DNA from: Microbacterium hydrocarbonoxydans
Lineage (GTDB): Bacteria > Actinomycetota > Actinomycetes > Actinomycetales > Microbacteriaceae
Reading direction: 5' to 3'
NCBI RefSeq assembly: GCF_011752045.1
Contig: NZ_JAAKXW010000001.1
Span: 124,001-188,000, forward strand
DNA: 64,000 nucleotides
Shown here: piece after piece, positions 13,513 to 21,517 of the stretch
Layout: each line of letters opens with the position of its first letter
Numbering within the stretch: position 1 is the stretch's first letter
The notes under the pieces: generated by a model
The model's input: only the letters and a program-made list of their open reading frames with translations
What the model was told of the DNA's origin: nothing
The model's database searches: none
Translations under genes and position numbers: made by a program

Positions 13513-14294
13513 AGTCCCGTACCCCGCTGATCGCGGGCAACTGGAAGATGAACCTCGACCACCTGCAGGCGGTCGCGTTCGTGCAGAAGCTGCACTGGAC
13601 GCTGAAGGACGCGAAGCACGAGGACGGCTCGGTCGAGGTCGCGGTGTTCCCGCCCTTCACCGACATCCGCAGCGTGCAGACGCTCATCGACGCCGACAAG
13701 ATCCCGTTCGCCCTCGGCGCGCAGGACCTCTCGATGCACGACTCCGGCGCGTACACGGGCGAGGTGTCCGGTGCGTTCCTCGCGAAGCTCGATGCGAAGT
13801 ACGTCATCATCGGCCACTCCGAGCGCCGCGAGTACCACGCGGAGTCCGACGAGGTCGTCGCGGCCAAGACGAAGGCTGCGCTCAAGCACGGCCTCGTACC
13901 GGTCATCTGCGTGGGTGAGACGCTGACGCAGCGCGAGGAGTCCGGGCCCACCGCTGTCTCGATCGCGCAGCTCGAGACAGCACTCGGCGCGGTCTCGGCC
14001 TCGGACGACATCGTGGTGGCCTACGAGCCGGTCTGGGCGATCGGCACCGGTCAGGTCGCCTCGCCGGAGCAGGCTCAGGAAGTCTGCTCCGCTCTTCGCA
14101 CCGTCATCGCGGCGAAGCTCGGCGACGAGGCCGCCGCGCGCACCCGCATCCTGTACGGCGGTTCGGTCAAGGCGGCGAACATCGCCAGCTTCATGCGCGA
14201 GCCCGATGTCGACGGCGCACTGGTCGGCGGGGCGAGCCTCGTGGTCGACGAGTTCGCCGCGATCATCCGCTTCGAGAAGCACGTCGGCGTGTGA
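13503..14294 (+). CDS. tpiA: Triosephosphate isomerase
   Basis: Interconverts dihydroxyacetone phosphate and glyceraldehyde 3-phosphate. The 263-residue TIM barrel shows AGNWKMN, the catalytic His in [10 protein letters not shown], the catalytic Glu in [12 protein letters not shown], and the phosphate loop YGGSVK. I chose ATG 13503 because GGAGG at 13491-13495 sits 7 nt before it. A second ATG at 13509 forms the usual ATGA overlap with the pgk stop and is a possible alternative. Confidence 0.95.
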   Translation: MGMKSRTPLIAGNWKMNLDHLQAVAFVQKLHWTLKDAKHEDGSVEVAVFPPFTDIRSVQTLIDADKIPFALGAQDLSMHDSGAYTGEVSGAFLAKLDAKYVIIGHSERREYHAESDEVVAAKTKAALKHGLVPVICVGETLTQREESGPTAVSIAQLETALGAVSASDDIVVAYEPVWAIGTGQVASPEQAQEVCSALRTVIAAKLGDEAAARTRILYGGSVKAANIASFMREPDVDGALVGGASLVVDEFAAIIRFEKHVGV

Positions 14295-14329
14295 GTGCAG
14301 CGGGGCTGCGGCCCCGCTGCACCGTATAC
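14295..14329 (+). promoter_or_regulatory. Hairpin followed by -10 element before secG
   Basis: GTGCAGCGGGG (14295-14305) pairs perfectly with CCCCGCTGCAC (14312-14322) right after the tpiA stop. TATACT at 14324-14329 follows and matches a strong -10 hexamer. A second small hairpin (GGGGCA-GTCG-TGCCCC) lies at 14342-14357. Together they suggest partial termination after tpiA and a separate start for secG-rbpA. No convincing -35 is visible. Confidence 0.5.
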
Positions 14330-14375
14330 TTGACCGTTACGGGGGCAGTCGTGCCCCAGCGAAAGGCTCTTCCTC

Positions 14376-14624
14376 GTGGAAATTCTCGAGTTCGTCCTGC
14401 AGGTCGTGCTGGGTATCACCAGCGTCCTGCTGACTCTCCTCATCCTGCTCCACAAGGGTCGCGGTGGCGGCCTGTCGGACATGTTCGGCGGAGGCATGTC
14501 CTCGGCTGTCGGTTCGTCCGGTCTTGCTGAGCGCAACCTCAACCGCTTCACCGTCGTGCTCGCGCTGGCGTGGTTCGTGGCGATCGTGGCGCTCGGCCTC
14601 ATCACGAAGTTCGAGGTGATCTGA
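14376..14624 (+). CDS. secG: Protein-export membrane protein SecG
   Basis: Small non-essential subunit of the SecYEG translocon. The 82-residue protein has two membrane segments (ILEFVLQVVLGITSVLLTLLILL and FTVVLALAWFVAIVALGLI) joined by the family's Gly-rich loop (HKGRGGGLSDMFGGGMSS). It starts with GTG. Its stop overlaps the rbpA start by one base (TGATG). The position after tpiA is usual in actinobacteria. Confidence 0.94.
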   Translation: MEILEFVLQVVLGITSVLLTLLILLHKGRGGGLSDMFGGGMSSAVGSSGLAERNLNRFTVVLALAWFVAIVALGLITKFEVI

Positions 14625-14977
14625 TGGCAACCGGCGGAAACGCGATCCGCGGCACCCGTGTCGGCTCCGGCCCGATGGGTGAGCAGGACCACGGCTACCA
14701 CGCGGACCGCATCGCGGTCTCGTACTGGGACGGACTCGGCAACGAGACGGTGCGCTACTTCGCGGCCGGTCTTCCCGACGAGGAGATCCCGGAGATCATC
14801 GACCACCCGCAGTCGGGCCTCCCGGCCGGGCGCGACAAGGAGAACCCTCCTGCGCTCGCCAAGACCGAGCCGTACAAGACGCACCTCGCCTACGTGAAGG
14901 AGCGCCGCACCGACGAGGAAGCCGTCCAGCTCCTCGAGGACGCGCTCACGCAGCTGCGCGAGCGCCGGGGGCAGTGA
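14624..14977 (+). CDS. rbpA: RNA polymerase-binding protein RbpA
   Basis: Actinobacteria-specific activator that binds sigma factor and core polymerase and stabilises the open complex. The 117-residue protein has the core RIAVSYW...GNETVRYFAAGLPDEEIPE, the SGLPAGRDKENPP linker and the C-terminal sigma-interaction helix (THLAYVKERRTDEEAVQLLEDAL). The positions that hold zinc in Streptomyces RbpA are not cysteines here; the protein contains no cysteine. ATG 14624 is used because it overlaps the secG stop and begins the conserved MATGGNAIRGTRVG. A terminator follows at once. Confidence 0.93.
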   Translation: MATGGNAIRGTRVGSGPMGEQDHGYHADRIAVSYWDGLGNETVRYFAAGLPDEEIPEIIDHPQSGLPAGRDKENPPALAKTEPYKTHLAYVKERRTDEEAVQLLEDALTQLRERRGQ

Positions 14978-14998
14978 CCCCGGACTGAGAACGCCGAA

Positions 14999-15028
14999 GA
15001 GGCCGCCGCGATCCGTCGCGGCGGCCTC
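14999..15028. terminator. Terminator between rbpA and the convergent HEVGH gene
   Basis: GAGGCCGCCGCG (14999-15010) pairs perfectly with CGCGGCGGCCTC (15017-15028); outer bases ACGCCG and CGGCGT extend it. It lies between two converging genes and could serve both strands. Confidence 0.7.
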
Positions 15029-15050
15029 CGGCGTCTCCGGAAGCCGAGCC

Positions 15051-16247
15051 TCAGCGGCATCCGTAGGCGGCGTCGATGTACGACTGCGGCGGATACCCGT
15101 ACGCCCACACGCCGTTGGCGTCGTCGGTGAAGCCCATGCTGATGGCCCACGCCGTCGCCCATTTCTCGATGCTGTCCTGGGTCGACGAGTCGTAGAGGTC
15201 CTCGCACTTCACGCTGATGGCGTGGCCCACCTCGTGGGCGACGAGGGACCTGCTGCGGTCGGACGGCCACTGCTCGGCGACGGAGTTCGAGAGCTCGATC
15301 ACGGCGCGGTCGGGATCGTCCCACCACCAGGTGGTGAGGCCGCCCATGCTGCCGTTGGCGCCGGCGCCGTTGACGATCGGGTTCCAGTCGAACTCCAGCA
15401 GCACCCCGGGCGCCAGCGAGCGGGCGAAGGCCTCGATCTCCAGCCTCGGCGCCTGCAGCGGGCCGGCCTTCTCCGCCAGTTCCGCCTGCTCGGAGGCGAT
15501 CACCTGCGCTGCGGCGCCCTCGAGCGTCGTGAACGCGTCGACCGCGACCTGATCGATGGTCGCCGTGTCCGCGACGGCTGCGGCGGCGTCCCGCAGCGCG
15601 ATCACGTCGTCGTTCCGTGCGGAGAGATGCGCGGCCTCGAATCCGGCCGCCGCCGTGGCCGCGCTGGAGAGCAGCGTGATGCCTGCCTCGTCCAGCTCAT
15701 CGGCGGCCTGAGCGATCTCGGGGGCGACCGCGTCGAGGTCGTCCTCGCGCCGCTCCACATCGAGCCGAGCGTCGCTCAGCCGAGCGGCCTCGGAGAAGAG
15801 CTCCCAGAACCAGCCGGGCTTCGCGCCGGCGTCCGGGATGTCGTCGGCGAGCAGATCGTCAGCGGAGGAGGACGTGGCTGCCGCGTCGTCGATCGCGCCG
15901 CGGAGCGTCTCCGCCGCGGAGCGATCCGCGAGGATCCCGGAGTCGCCGGCGAGGAGGGATTCGGCGAAGCCCGCGCCGGCACCCAGGACGGCATCCCTCT
16001 GGCGCACCTCCGCGAGAGCGGCGCTGGTCGCCTGCGCGGCATCCACGTAGTCGCGTGCGCTCTGATCGTAGGTGAGATTGGCACCCAGCTGTGCGGCGCC
16101 CGCTGCGGCGAGCACCGCCGCGGCGGCGACGATCCCCATCGCCGCGCCGCGGGGGATCCTCCGGCGGCGTCGTCGGGGGAAGACCTCGCCAGGGCCGTGC
16201 AGGCGGAGCGGGAGATCGTGGCCGCCGAGACCAGTGACCTCAGTCAC
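15051..16247 (-). CDS. Membrane-anchored putative zinc metallopeptidase (HEVGH)
   Basis: No named family recognised. The 398-residue protein has a basic cytoplasmic start (PRRRRRRIPRG), one membrane segment near residues 35-56, a long Ala/Asp/Glu-rich helical region (about 60-270) and a compact C-terminal domain. That domain has SLVAHEVGHAIS, a zinc-binding HExxH, with a Glu 23 residues later in EKWATAWAISMG that could be a third ligand. Two cysteines (KCEDLY, YGCR) may form a disulfide outside the cell. The topology puts the catalytic domain outside. The GTG start overlaps the upstream lipoprotein gene by 8 bp, so the two are one operon. Activity is inferred from the motif only. Confidence 0.75.
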   Translation of the reverse strand: MTEVTGLGGHDLPLRLHGPGEVFPRRRRRRIPRGAAMGIVAAAAVLAAAGAAQLGANLTYDQSARDYVDAAQATSAALAEVRQRDAVLGAGAGFAESLLAGDSGILADRSAAETLRGAIDDAAATSSSADDLLADDIPDAGAKPGWFWELFSEAARLSDARLDVERREDDLDAVAPEIAQAADELDEAGITLLSSAATAAAGFEAAHLSARNDDVIALRDAAAAVADTATIDQVAVDAFTTLEGAAAQVIASEQAELAEKAGPLQAPRLEIEAFARSLAPGVLLEFDWNPIVNGAGANGSMGGLTTWWWDDPDRAVIELSNSVAEQWPSDRSRSLVAHEVGHAISVKCEDLYDSSTQDSIEKWATAWAISMGFTDDANGVWAYGYPPQSYIDAAYGCR

Positions 16248-16632
16248 CTTCGGCCCCGCAGGCTTCGAGCATGCCGGAGACCGCGTCGTCGTACTCGTCG
16301 TCGGTCACCGGCGGGATGCTGTCGTCGGTCGCCGCGTCTCTGATGCGCTCCACGATGACCGCGTAGTGCGTCAATGCGGCGTCGAGCTCGCCGGTCGCCC
16401 CGGCCGCCTTCTCGTCGAGCTCGGCGACGACGCCTTCGAGCTTCTCGATCTGCGAAGGGGTCGGATGCTCCTCGTAGTCGACGGCGAAGGCCGTCGCCCT
16501 GTCGAACGCGTCGAGCAGGTCGAAGCAGCGAGGCTCGCCGGTGGCGGCCGGCGGGGCGGCGGGAGCGCTGCAGCCGGTGAGCGCGAGGAGAGCGATCACG
16601 CTCACCGCGGCAGGACGAGCACGGGCAGACAT
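16240..16632 (-). CDS. Small secreted lipoprotein of unknown function
   Basis: A 130-residue protein with a signal peptide ending in the lipobox LTGC (MSARARPAAVSVIALLALTGC), so it should be lipid-anchored on the outer face of the membrane. The mature part is short and helical, with acidic stretches and two further cysteines (PRCFDLL, LEACGAE). ATG 16632 is chosen over the longer open frame because GGAGGTGG precedes it and the signal peptide starts there. It overlaps the start of the HEVGH protein gene by 8 bp and is probably its partner. Confidence 0.8.
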   Translation of the reverse strand: MSARARPAAVSVIALLALTGCSAPAAPPAATGEPRCFDLLDAFDRATAFAVDYEEHPTPSQIEKLEGVVAELDEKAAGATGELDAALTHYAVIVERIRDAATDDSIPPVTDDEYDDAVSGMLEACGAEGD

Positions 16633-16692
16633 GCGATGCGCCACCTCCGGAGTCGGGATCTGAGTACCTCGACTCTGCCAGATGGGACGGCG

Positions 16693-16722
16693 AAGGCCCC
16701 CGCAGAATGATGCGAGGGCCTT
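16693..16722 (-). terminator. Terminator of tRNA-Gly
   Basis: 16693-16704 pairs with 16711-16722 around a GAATGA loop. The single non-Watson-Crick position is a G-U pair only when transcribed on the minus strand, which fits termination of the minus-strand tRNA gene. Confidence 0.6.
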
Positions 16723-16731
16723 TCGGAACCG

Positions 16732-16802
16732 AGGGGGTGACGGGAATCGAACCCGCGCAATCAGTTTGGAAGACTGAGACTCTACCATTGAGCTACACCC
16801 CC
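16732..16802 (-). tRNA. tRNA-Gly (anticodon TCC)
   Basis: Folds as a full cloverleaf on the minus strand: acceptor GGGGGTG with CACCCCC, D arm GCTC/GAGT, anticodon loop CTTCCAA (TCC), and T arm CGGG-TTCGATT-CCCG. Discriminator base T. The 3' CCA is not encoded. Confidence 0.95.
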
Positions 16803-16873
16803 GGAGCGAGCCGCTTCACGAAGCCGCACCGACTCAACGATCATAGCGGACCGTGAGGAGTGCTCCGGTCCGT

Positions 16874-16879
16874 TAGACT
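16874..16879 (+). promoter_or_regulatory. -10 hexamer upstream of tRNA-Pro
   Basis: TAGACT lies 30 nt before the mature 5' end of tRNA-Pro, a workable distance for a short 5' leader. No clear -35 is seen. Confidence 0.5.
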
Positions 16880-16909
16880 CTTCGAGGCTGGATCTGCGTG
16901 CGGATTCCC

Positions 16910-16983
16910 CGGGGCGTAGCTCAGTTTGGTAGAGCGCCCGCTTTGGGAGCGGGAGGTCGCAGGTTCAACTCCTGTCGCCCCGA
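16910..16983 (+). tRNA. tRNA-Pro (anticodon TGG)
   Basis: Cloverleaf with acceptor CGGGGCG/CGCCCCG, D stem GCTC/GAGC, anticodon stem CCCGC/GCGGG around loop TTTGGGA (TGG), and T stem GCAGG/CCTGT. Discriminator A. The 3' CCA is not encoded. It is divergent from tRNA-Gly. Confidence 0.95.
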
Positions 16984-17045
16984 CTCGACACCCTCTAGCC
17001 TCACAGCCGCGGTTCAGCGCGGAAACCACAAGGAGACACACCAGC

Positions 17046-18527
17046 ATGGCGAACAGCACCGTCGAGAAGCTGACCCCGACCCGGGTCAAGCTCAGCATCA
17101 CGGTCACCCCCGAAGACCTCAAGCCCAGCATCGCCCACGCCTACGAGCACATCGCTCAGGACGTCCAGATCCCCGGCTTCCGCAAGGGCAAGGTGCCCGC
17201 GCCGATCATCGATCAGCGCATCGGCCGCGGCGCCGTCATCGAGCACGCCGTCAACGAGGGCCTGGACCAGTTCTTCCGCGAGGCGACCGTCGAGCACAAG
17301 GTCCGCGTGGTCGGGCGCCCGTCCGCCGAGATCACCCAGTGGCCGAACGAGAAGGACTTCTCCGGCGACCTGCTCGTCGACATCGAGGTGGACGTCCGCC
17401 CCGACATCGAGCTGCCCGCCTACGACGGCATCACGCTGACCGTCGACGCCGTCGAGGCCGACGACGCGGCCCTCGACGAGGAGCTCGACCGCCTGCGCGC
17501 CCGCTTCGGCACTCTGGTTCCCGTCGACCGTCCCGCCGCGAAGGGCGACTTCGTCGAGCTGGACCTCGTCGCCACGATCGACGGCGCCGAGATCGACCGC
17601 GCCGAGGGCGTGTCCTACGAGGTCGGCTCCGGCGAGCTGCTCGAGGGCATCGACGACGCGATCGAGTCGCTCACCGCCGGCGAGGACACCACGTTCCGCT
17701 CGGCTCTCGTCGGCGGCGACCACGCGGGCTCCGAGGCTGAGGTCTCCGTGACCGTCAAGGCCGTCAAGGAGCGCGAGCTCCCCGAGGCCGACGACGACTT
17801 CGCGCAGATCGCCAGCGAGTTCGACACGATCGCCGAGCTCCGTGCGAGCCTCGCCGAGCGCGTCGCCCAGCAGGGCGTCTTCACGCAGGGCTCCGCTGCG
17901 CGCGACAAGCTCGTCGAGACCCTGCTCGAGCAGATCGACATCCCGGTTCCGCCGCAGCTCATCGAGGACGAGGTGCACAACCACCTCGAGGGCGAGGGTC
18001 GTCTCGAGGACGACGTGCACCGCGCCGAGGTCACCGAGGCCAGCGAGAAGCAGTTCCGCACCCAGGTCCTGCTCGACACGATCGCCGAGCAGGCCGACGT
18101 GCAGGTCTCGCAGGAGGAGCTCTCGCAGTACCTCATCCAGTCCGCCGCGCAGTACGGCATGGCCCCGCAGGAGTTCGTCGAGGCGCTGCAGTCGTCGAAC
18201 CAGCTTCCCGCTCTCGTCGGCGAGGTCGCCCGCAACAAGGCGCTCGCGATCGCGCTCGGCAAGGTCAAGGTCGTCGACACCAACGGCAAGGCCGTGGATC
18301 TGTCCGACTTCGTCGTGACCGATGACGAGGCCGAGACCGAGGCTCCTGCCGAGGACAAGCCGGCCAAGAAGGCTCCGGCCAAGAAGCCGGCCGCCAAGAA
18401 GGCTCCGGCGAAGAAGGACGAGGCCGACGCCGAGGCCGCGGAGAAGCCCGCCGCCAAGAAGCCGGCCGCCAAGAAGGCCCCGGCCAAGAAGGCCCCGGCC
18501 AAGAAGGCCGCCGACAAGGCTGAGTGA
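17046..18527 (+). CDS. tig: Trigger factor with Lys/Ala-rich C-terminal tail
   Basis: Ribosome-bound chaperone and peptidyl-prolyl isomerase that meets new chains at the exit tunnel. The 493-residue protein has the ribosome-docking signature GFRKGK near residue 45, a PPIase domain (about 155-245) and the C-terminal chaperone domain to about residue 430. The last 60 residues are extra: low-complexity repeats of KKAPAKK and PAAKKA type, strongly basic with an acidic interruption. ATG 17046 is chosen because AAGGAGAC lies 8-15 nt before it. It comes just upstream of the clp genes, the usual tig-clpP neighbourhood, and ends at a strong terminator. Confidence 0.96.
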   Translation: MANSTVEKLTPTRVKLSITVTPEDLKPSIAHAYEHIAQDVQIPGFRKGKVPAPIIDQRIGRGAVIEHAVNEGLDQFFREATVEHKVRVVGRPSAEITQWPNEKDFSGDLLVDIEVDVRPDIELPAYDGITLTVDAVEADDAALDEELDRLRARFGTLVPVDRPAAKGDFVELDLVATIDGAEIDRAEGVSYEVGSGELLEGIDDAIESLTAGEDTTFRSALVGGDHAGSEAEVSVTVKAVKERELPEADDDFAQIASEFDTIAELRASLAERVAQQGVFTQGSAARDKLVETLLEQIDIPVPPQLIEDEVHNHLEGEGRLEDDVHRAEVTEASEKQFRTQVLLDTIAEQADVQVSQEELSQYLIQSAAQYGMAPQEFVEALQSSNQLPALVGEVARNKALAIALGKVKVVDTNGKAVDLSDFVVTDDEAETEAPAEDKPAKKAPAKKPAAKKAPAKKDEADAEAAEKPAAKKPAAKKAPAKKAPAKKAADKAE

Positions 18528-18540
18528 TCCGACACGATCC

Positions 18541-18577
18541 TGAGAAGGGCGGATGCTGCGGCATCCGCCCTTTCTCA
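18541..18577 (+). terminator. Intrinsic terminator after tig
   Basis: TGAGAAGGGCGGATGC (18541-18556) pairs with GCATCCGCCCTTTCTCA (18561-18577), with one extra A in the right arm and a TGCG loop. Confidence 0.75.
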
Positions 18578-18594
18578 TCTCTCGAGGAGACGAC

Positions 18595-19089
18595 ATGAAG
18601 AGCTGGGACGAACGGGTCGACGAGGTCTGGGCGGATGCGTCCGGGCAGGAGGTCGGCGACGAGATCATCGCACGCATCGACGCCCTCGCCGCAGAACGCG
18701 GTGCCGACGATGCGCGGGCCGAGTTCGAGCGGGCCGGAGCGCGCGATTCCGCCGGACGTCCCGCGGAGGCCGTCGCTCTCTACCGGCGGGCGCTCGCGCT
18801 GGGGCTGGACGACGAGCACCGGCCGCAGTGCGTGATCCAGCTCGCCAGCTCGCTGCGCAACCTCGGCGAGTACGACGAGGCTCTCGCGATCATCCGCGCG
18901 GAGGAGGACCTCTCGGCGGACGGTCCCTACCGGGATGCGGTCGCCGTCGTCCACGCGCTCATCCTCGCCAGCGCGGGGAAGCCTGCGCGGGGCCTCTCCG
19001 TCGCCCTGCTCGCGCTCGTCCCGCACCTTCCTCGGTACCACCGGTCGATGACCGCCTATGCGCACGAGATCGCCGATCGCGACACCTGA
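18595..19089 (+). CDS. TPR-type (group 5-like) protein
   Basis: A 164-residue soluble helical protein. Residues about 45-120 look like two to three tetratricopeptide units (SAGRPAEAVALYRRALALG, then SSLRNLGEYDEALAIIRAE), similar to the TPR_5 family found in many actinobacteria. TPR domains bind partner proteins; the partner is unknown. The ATG at 18595 follows CGAGGAGACGAC, and a terminator separates it from tig. Confidence 0.75.
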   Translation: MKSWDERVDEVWADASGQEVGDEIIARIDALAAERGADDARAEFERAGARDSAGRPAEAVALYRRALALGLDDEHRPQCVIQLASSLRNLGEYDEALAIIRAEEDLSADGPYRDAVAVVHALILASAGKPARGLSVALLALVPHLPRYHRSMTAYAHEIADRDT

Positions 19090-19132
19090 TATGCCGACGG
19101 CGAACACGACCTGCGTCCCGCGTTGTCGCCGG

Positions 19133-19138
19133 TAGATT
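19133..19138 (+). promoter_or_regulatory. -10 hexamer for clpP1-clpP2
   Basis: TAGATT lies 32 nt before the clpP1 ATG, downstream of the TPR gene stop. No -35 at the usual spacing is visible, and I see no convincing ClgR box. Confidence 0.4.
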
Positions 19139-19170
19139 CGAATCACCGAAACACGGAAACAGGAGCTGAC

Positions 19171-19767
19171 ATGGCTGCAGAACCCCTCGTCGCGACGAGC
19201 GTCTTCGACAGGCTGCTGAAGGACCGCATCATCTGGCTGGGCTCAGAGGTGCGAGACGAGAACGCCAACGAGATCTGCGCGAAGATCCTTCTTCTCGCCG
19301 CAGAGGACTCTGAGAAGGACATCTACCTCTACATCAACTCGCCCGGTGGCTCGATCACCGCGGGCATGGCGATCTACGACACGATGCAGTTCGTCCCGAA
19401 CGACATCGTGACCGTCGGCATCGGCATGGCCGCGTCGATGGGACAGCTGCTCCTCACCAGCGGCACCAAGGGCAAGCGCTACATCACGCCGAACGCGCGC
19501 GTGCTGCTGCACCAGCCGCACGGCGGCTTCGGCGGCACGGCGAGCGACATCCAGACCCAGGCGCAGCTCATCCTCTCGATGAAGAAGCGCCTCGCGGAGA
19601 TCACGGCCGGTCAGACCGGCAAGTCGGTCGAGCAGATCAACGCCGACGGCGACCGGGACCGCTGGTTCACGGCCGAGGAGGCCCTCGAGTACGGCTTCGT
19701 CGACCACATCCGCGAGCACGCCAGCGACGTGACCGGCGGCGGCGGCACCGCGGCACCGGCCGAGTGA
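19171..19767 (+). CDS. clpP1: ATP-dependent Clp protease proteolytic subunit 1
   Basis: Serine peptidase ring subunit. The 198-residue protein has the nucleophile Ser89 in [11 protein letters not shown], the catalytic His in [11 protein letters not shown] and an Asp downstream. INSPGGS is the oxyanion and substrate strand. ATG 19171 follows AGGAG. Actinobacteria usually need a mixed ClpP1-ClpP2 tetradecamer, and the second subunit gene follows within 20 bp. Confidence 0.96.
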   Translation: MAAEPLVATSVFDRLLKDRIIWLGSEVRDENANEICAKILLLAAEDSEKDIYLYINSPGGSITAGMAIYDTMQFVPNDIVTVGIGMAASMGQLLLTSGTKGKRYITPNARVLLHQPHGGFGGTASDIQTQAQLILSMKKRLAEITAGQTGKSVEQINADGDRDRWFTAEEALEYGFVDHIREHASDVTGGGGTAAPAE

Positions 19768-19787
19768 CGGATTCGAGAGGACCTTCC

Positions 19788-20429
19788 ATGTACACCCCCA
19801 CCTTCCAGTCCGCCGGCAGCCTCCCGTCCAGCCGCTACGTGCTCCCGCAGTTCGAGGAGCGCACGGCGTACGGCTTCAAGCGCCAGGACCCGTACAACAA
19901 GCTGTTCGAGGACCGTGTCATCTTCCTCGGCGTGCAGGTCGACGACGCCTCGGCGGATGACGTGATGGCGCAGCTCCTCGTCCTGGAGAGCCAGGACTCC
20001 GAGCGCGACATCACGATGTACATCAACTCGCCCGGCGGATCGTTCACGGCGATGACGGCGATCTACGACACGATGCAGTACGTCGCGCCGCAGATCCAGA
20101 CCGTCGTCCTCGGTCAGGCGGCCTCCGCGGCCGCCGTGCTCCTCGCAGCCGGCGCGCCGGGCAAGCGCCTCGCGCTGCCGAACGCCCGCGTCCTGATCCA
20201 CCAGCCCGCGATGGGCGAGGCGGGCCACGGCCAGGCATCCGACATCGAGATCCAGGCGGCGGAGATCCTCCGCATGCGCACCTGGCTCGAGGAGACCCTG
20301 GCGGCGCACACCAAGAAGTCGGTCGAAGAGGTGAACCGCGACATCGATCGCGACAACATCCTCTCGGCGACGCAGGCGCTCGAGTACGGCATCGTCGACC
20401 AGGTGCTGACGACGCGCAAGCGCGCCTGA
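19788..20429 (+). CDS. clpP2: ATP-dependent Clp protease proteolytic subunit 2
   Basis: The second ClpP ring subunit, 213 residues, with nucleophile Ser in GQAASAAAVLLAAG and catalytic His in LIHQPAMGEAGHG. It should form a hetero-ring with ClpP1 and dock ClpX or ClpC. ATG 19788 is preceded by GAGAGGA at a good distance; a GTG at 19764 that overlaps the clpP1 stop is a weaker alternative giving 8 more residues. In the usual actinobacterial order clpX would follow directly, but here a deoxyribose block and a terminator intervene. Confidence 0.96.
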   Translation: MYTPTFQSAGSLPSSRYVLPQFEERTAYGFKRQDPYNKLFEDRVIFLGVQVDDASADDVMAQLLVLESQDSERDITMYINSPGGSFTAMTAIYDTMQYVAPQIQTVVLGQAASAAAVLLAAGAPGKRLALPNARVLIHQPAMGEAGHGQASDIEIQAAEILRMRTWLEETLAAHTKKSVEEVNRDIDRDNILSATQALEYGIVDQVLTTRKRA

Positions 20430-20445
20430 CACGCACCCCCGACAG

Positions 20446-20475
20446 AAGGGCGCCGGTCCTCGGACCGGCGCCCTT
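20446..20475 (+). terminator. Intrinsic terminator after clpP2
   Basis: AAGGGCGCCGGTCC (20446-20459) pairs perfectly with GGACCGGCGCCCTT (20462-20475), allowing a CTCG tetraloop. It ends the clpP operon. Confidence 0.8.
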
Positions 20476-20513
20476 CGTCGTGTCCGGCGGATGTGCACGC
20501 CCCGCCGCAACTA

Positions 20514-20527
20514 TGCTCATATGAGCA
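20514..20527. promoter_or_regulatory. 14-bp palindromic operator before the SorC regulator
   Basis: TGCTCATATGAGCA is a perfect palindrome 55 bp before the regulator start. A -10-like TATGCT (20512-20517) overlaps it. The position and symmetry fit autoregulation by the SorC/DeoR-type protein encoded next. Confidence 0.6.
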
Positions 20528-20581
20528 ACCAGGTGCGCGTACGCGCCCAAGGGCCTACCCTGGATGCAGAAGGAGGTTGCC

Positions 20582-21517
20582 GTGGAAGACGAACTGGTCA
20601 TGGTCCGCGTCGCTGAGCTCTACTACGACGAGGACAAGACGCAGGACGAGATCGGCGCTCTCCTGAAGATCTCCCGCTGGAAGGTCGGGCGGCTGCTCAC
20701 CCAGGCCCGCGAGCGCGGCATCGTCCGCATCGAGATCGTGCATCCACGCGCCCGCCGGCTCGGACTCGAGCGTCAGCTCGTCGAACGCCACGGCCTCGCG
20801 GCGGCGATCGTCGTCCCGGCGCCGGAGGGCGACGAGGGCACCCTGGAGCGGGTCGCCCAGGGGGCGGCCGACTACCTCACCGCCATGCGACCCGTCCCGC
20901 GGACTCTCGGGGTGAGCTGGGGTCGCACCCTCCGCGCCGTCGCCGAGGCGCTCGAGGACGGATGGGCGACGGGCGTCACCGTCGTCCAGCTCAACGGGGG
21001 AGTGAGCCTCAACCGACGCTCCGGCGGTGCCGCGGGCCTCGCCGTGACCATCGCCCAGCGAGCCTCCGGGCAGGTGTCCCTGCTGCCCAGCCCGGCCATC
21101 CTCGAACGGGTCGAGACGAAGCAGGCCATCGAAGCCGATCGCACGGTCGCCGCCGTCCTGGAGGAGGCTGCACAGGCGCAGGCCTTCCTCTTCACCGCCG
21201 GCCCCTGCGACGCGACCTCGGCGCATGTCGAGAACGGCTACCTGTCGGCATCCGACGTCGAGGAGCTCGCGCGGCGCGGCGCCGTCGGCGATGTGCTCGG
21301 CCGCTACATCGACGCGGACGGCAACATCGTCGATCCCCAGCTCGACGCCCGCACCGTCGGCGTCGAGCTGAGCCGCCTGCGGGCGGCCGACCGAGCAATC
21401 TTCGTCACCGCGGGTGCCGCCAAGCACGACATCGCGCGTACAGTCGTGACCAGCGGCCTGTGCAGCGTCCTGGTGACCGATGAGATCACAGCCCGAGCCC
21501 TGTTGGAGGAACAGTGA
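20582..21517 (+). CDS. SorC/DeoR-type sugar-binding transcriptional regulator
   Basis: A 311-residue regulator. Residues 18-50 are a helix-turn-helix (TQDEIGALLKISRWKVGRLL); the rest is the sugar-phosphate-binding domain of the SorC family (LGVSWGRTLRAVAEAL, VQLNGGVS, later NGYLSASDVEELA and GVELSRLRAADRAIFVTAG). By location it likely senses deoxyribose 5-phosphate and controls deoC and the aldehyde dehydrogenases. GTG 20582 is used because AAGGAGG sits 5 nt before it; an ATG at 20564 would overlap that site. The stop overlaps the deoC start by 4 bp. Confidence 0.88.
   Translation: MEDELVMVRVAELYYDEDKTQDEIGALLKISRWKVGRLLTQARERGIVRIEIVHPRARRLGLERQLVERHGLAAAIVVPAPEGDEGTLERVAQGAADYLTAMRPVPRTLGVSWGRTLRAVAEALEDGWATGVTVVQLNGGVSLNRRSGGAAGLAVTIAQRASGQVSLLPSPAILERVETKQAIEADRTVAAVLEEAAQAQAFLFTAGPCDATSAHVENGYLSASDVEELARRGAVGDVLGRYIDADGNIVDPQLDARTVGVELSRLRAADRAIFVTAGAAKHDIARTVVTSGLCSVLVTDEITARALLEEQ

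Noticed and set aside
18340..18527. Repeated GCCAAGAAG units as a CRISPR-like array
   Set aside because: The repeats are in frame codons for Ala-Lys-Lys at the end of tig, with no spacers.
19764..19787. GTG start for clpP2 overlapping the clpP1 stop
   Set aside because: ATG 19788 has a ribosome-binding site at good distance and starts closer to the conserved region. The GTG remains a minor alternative.
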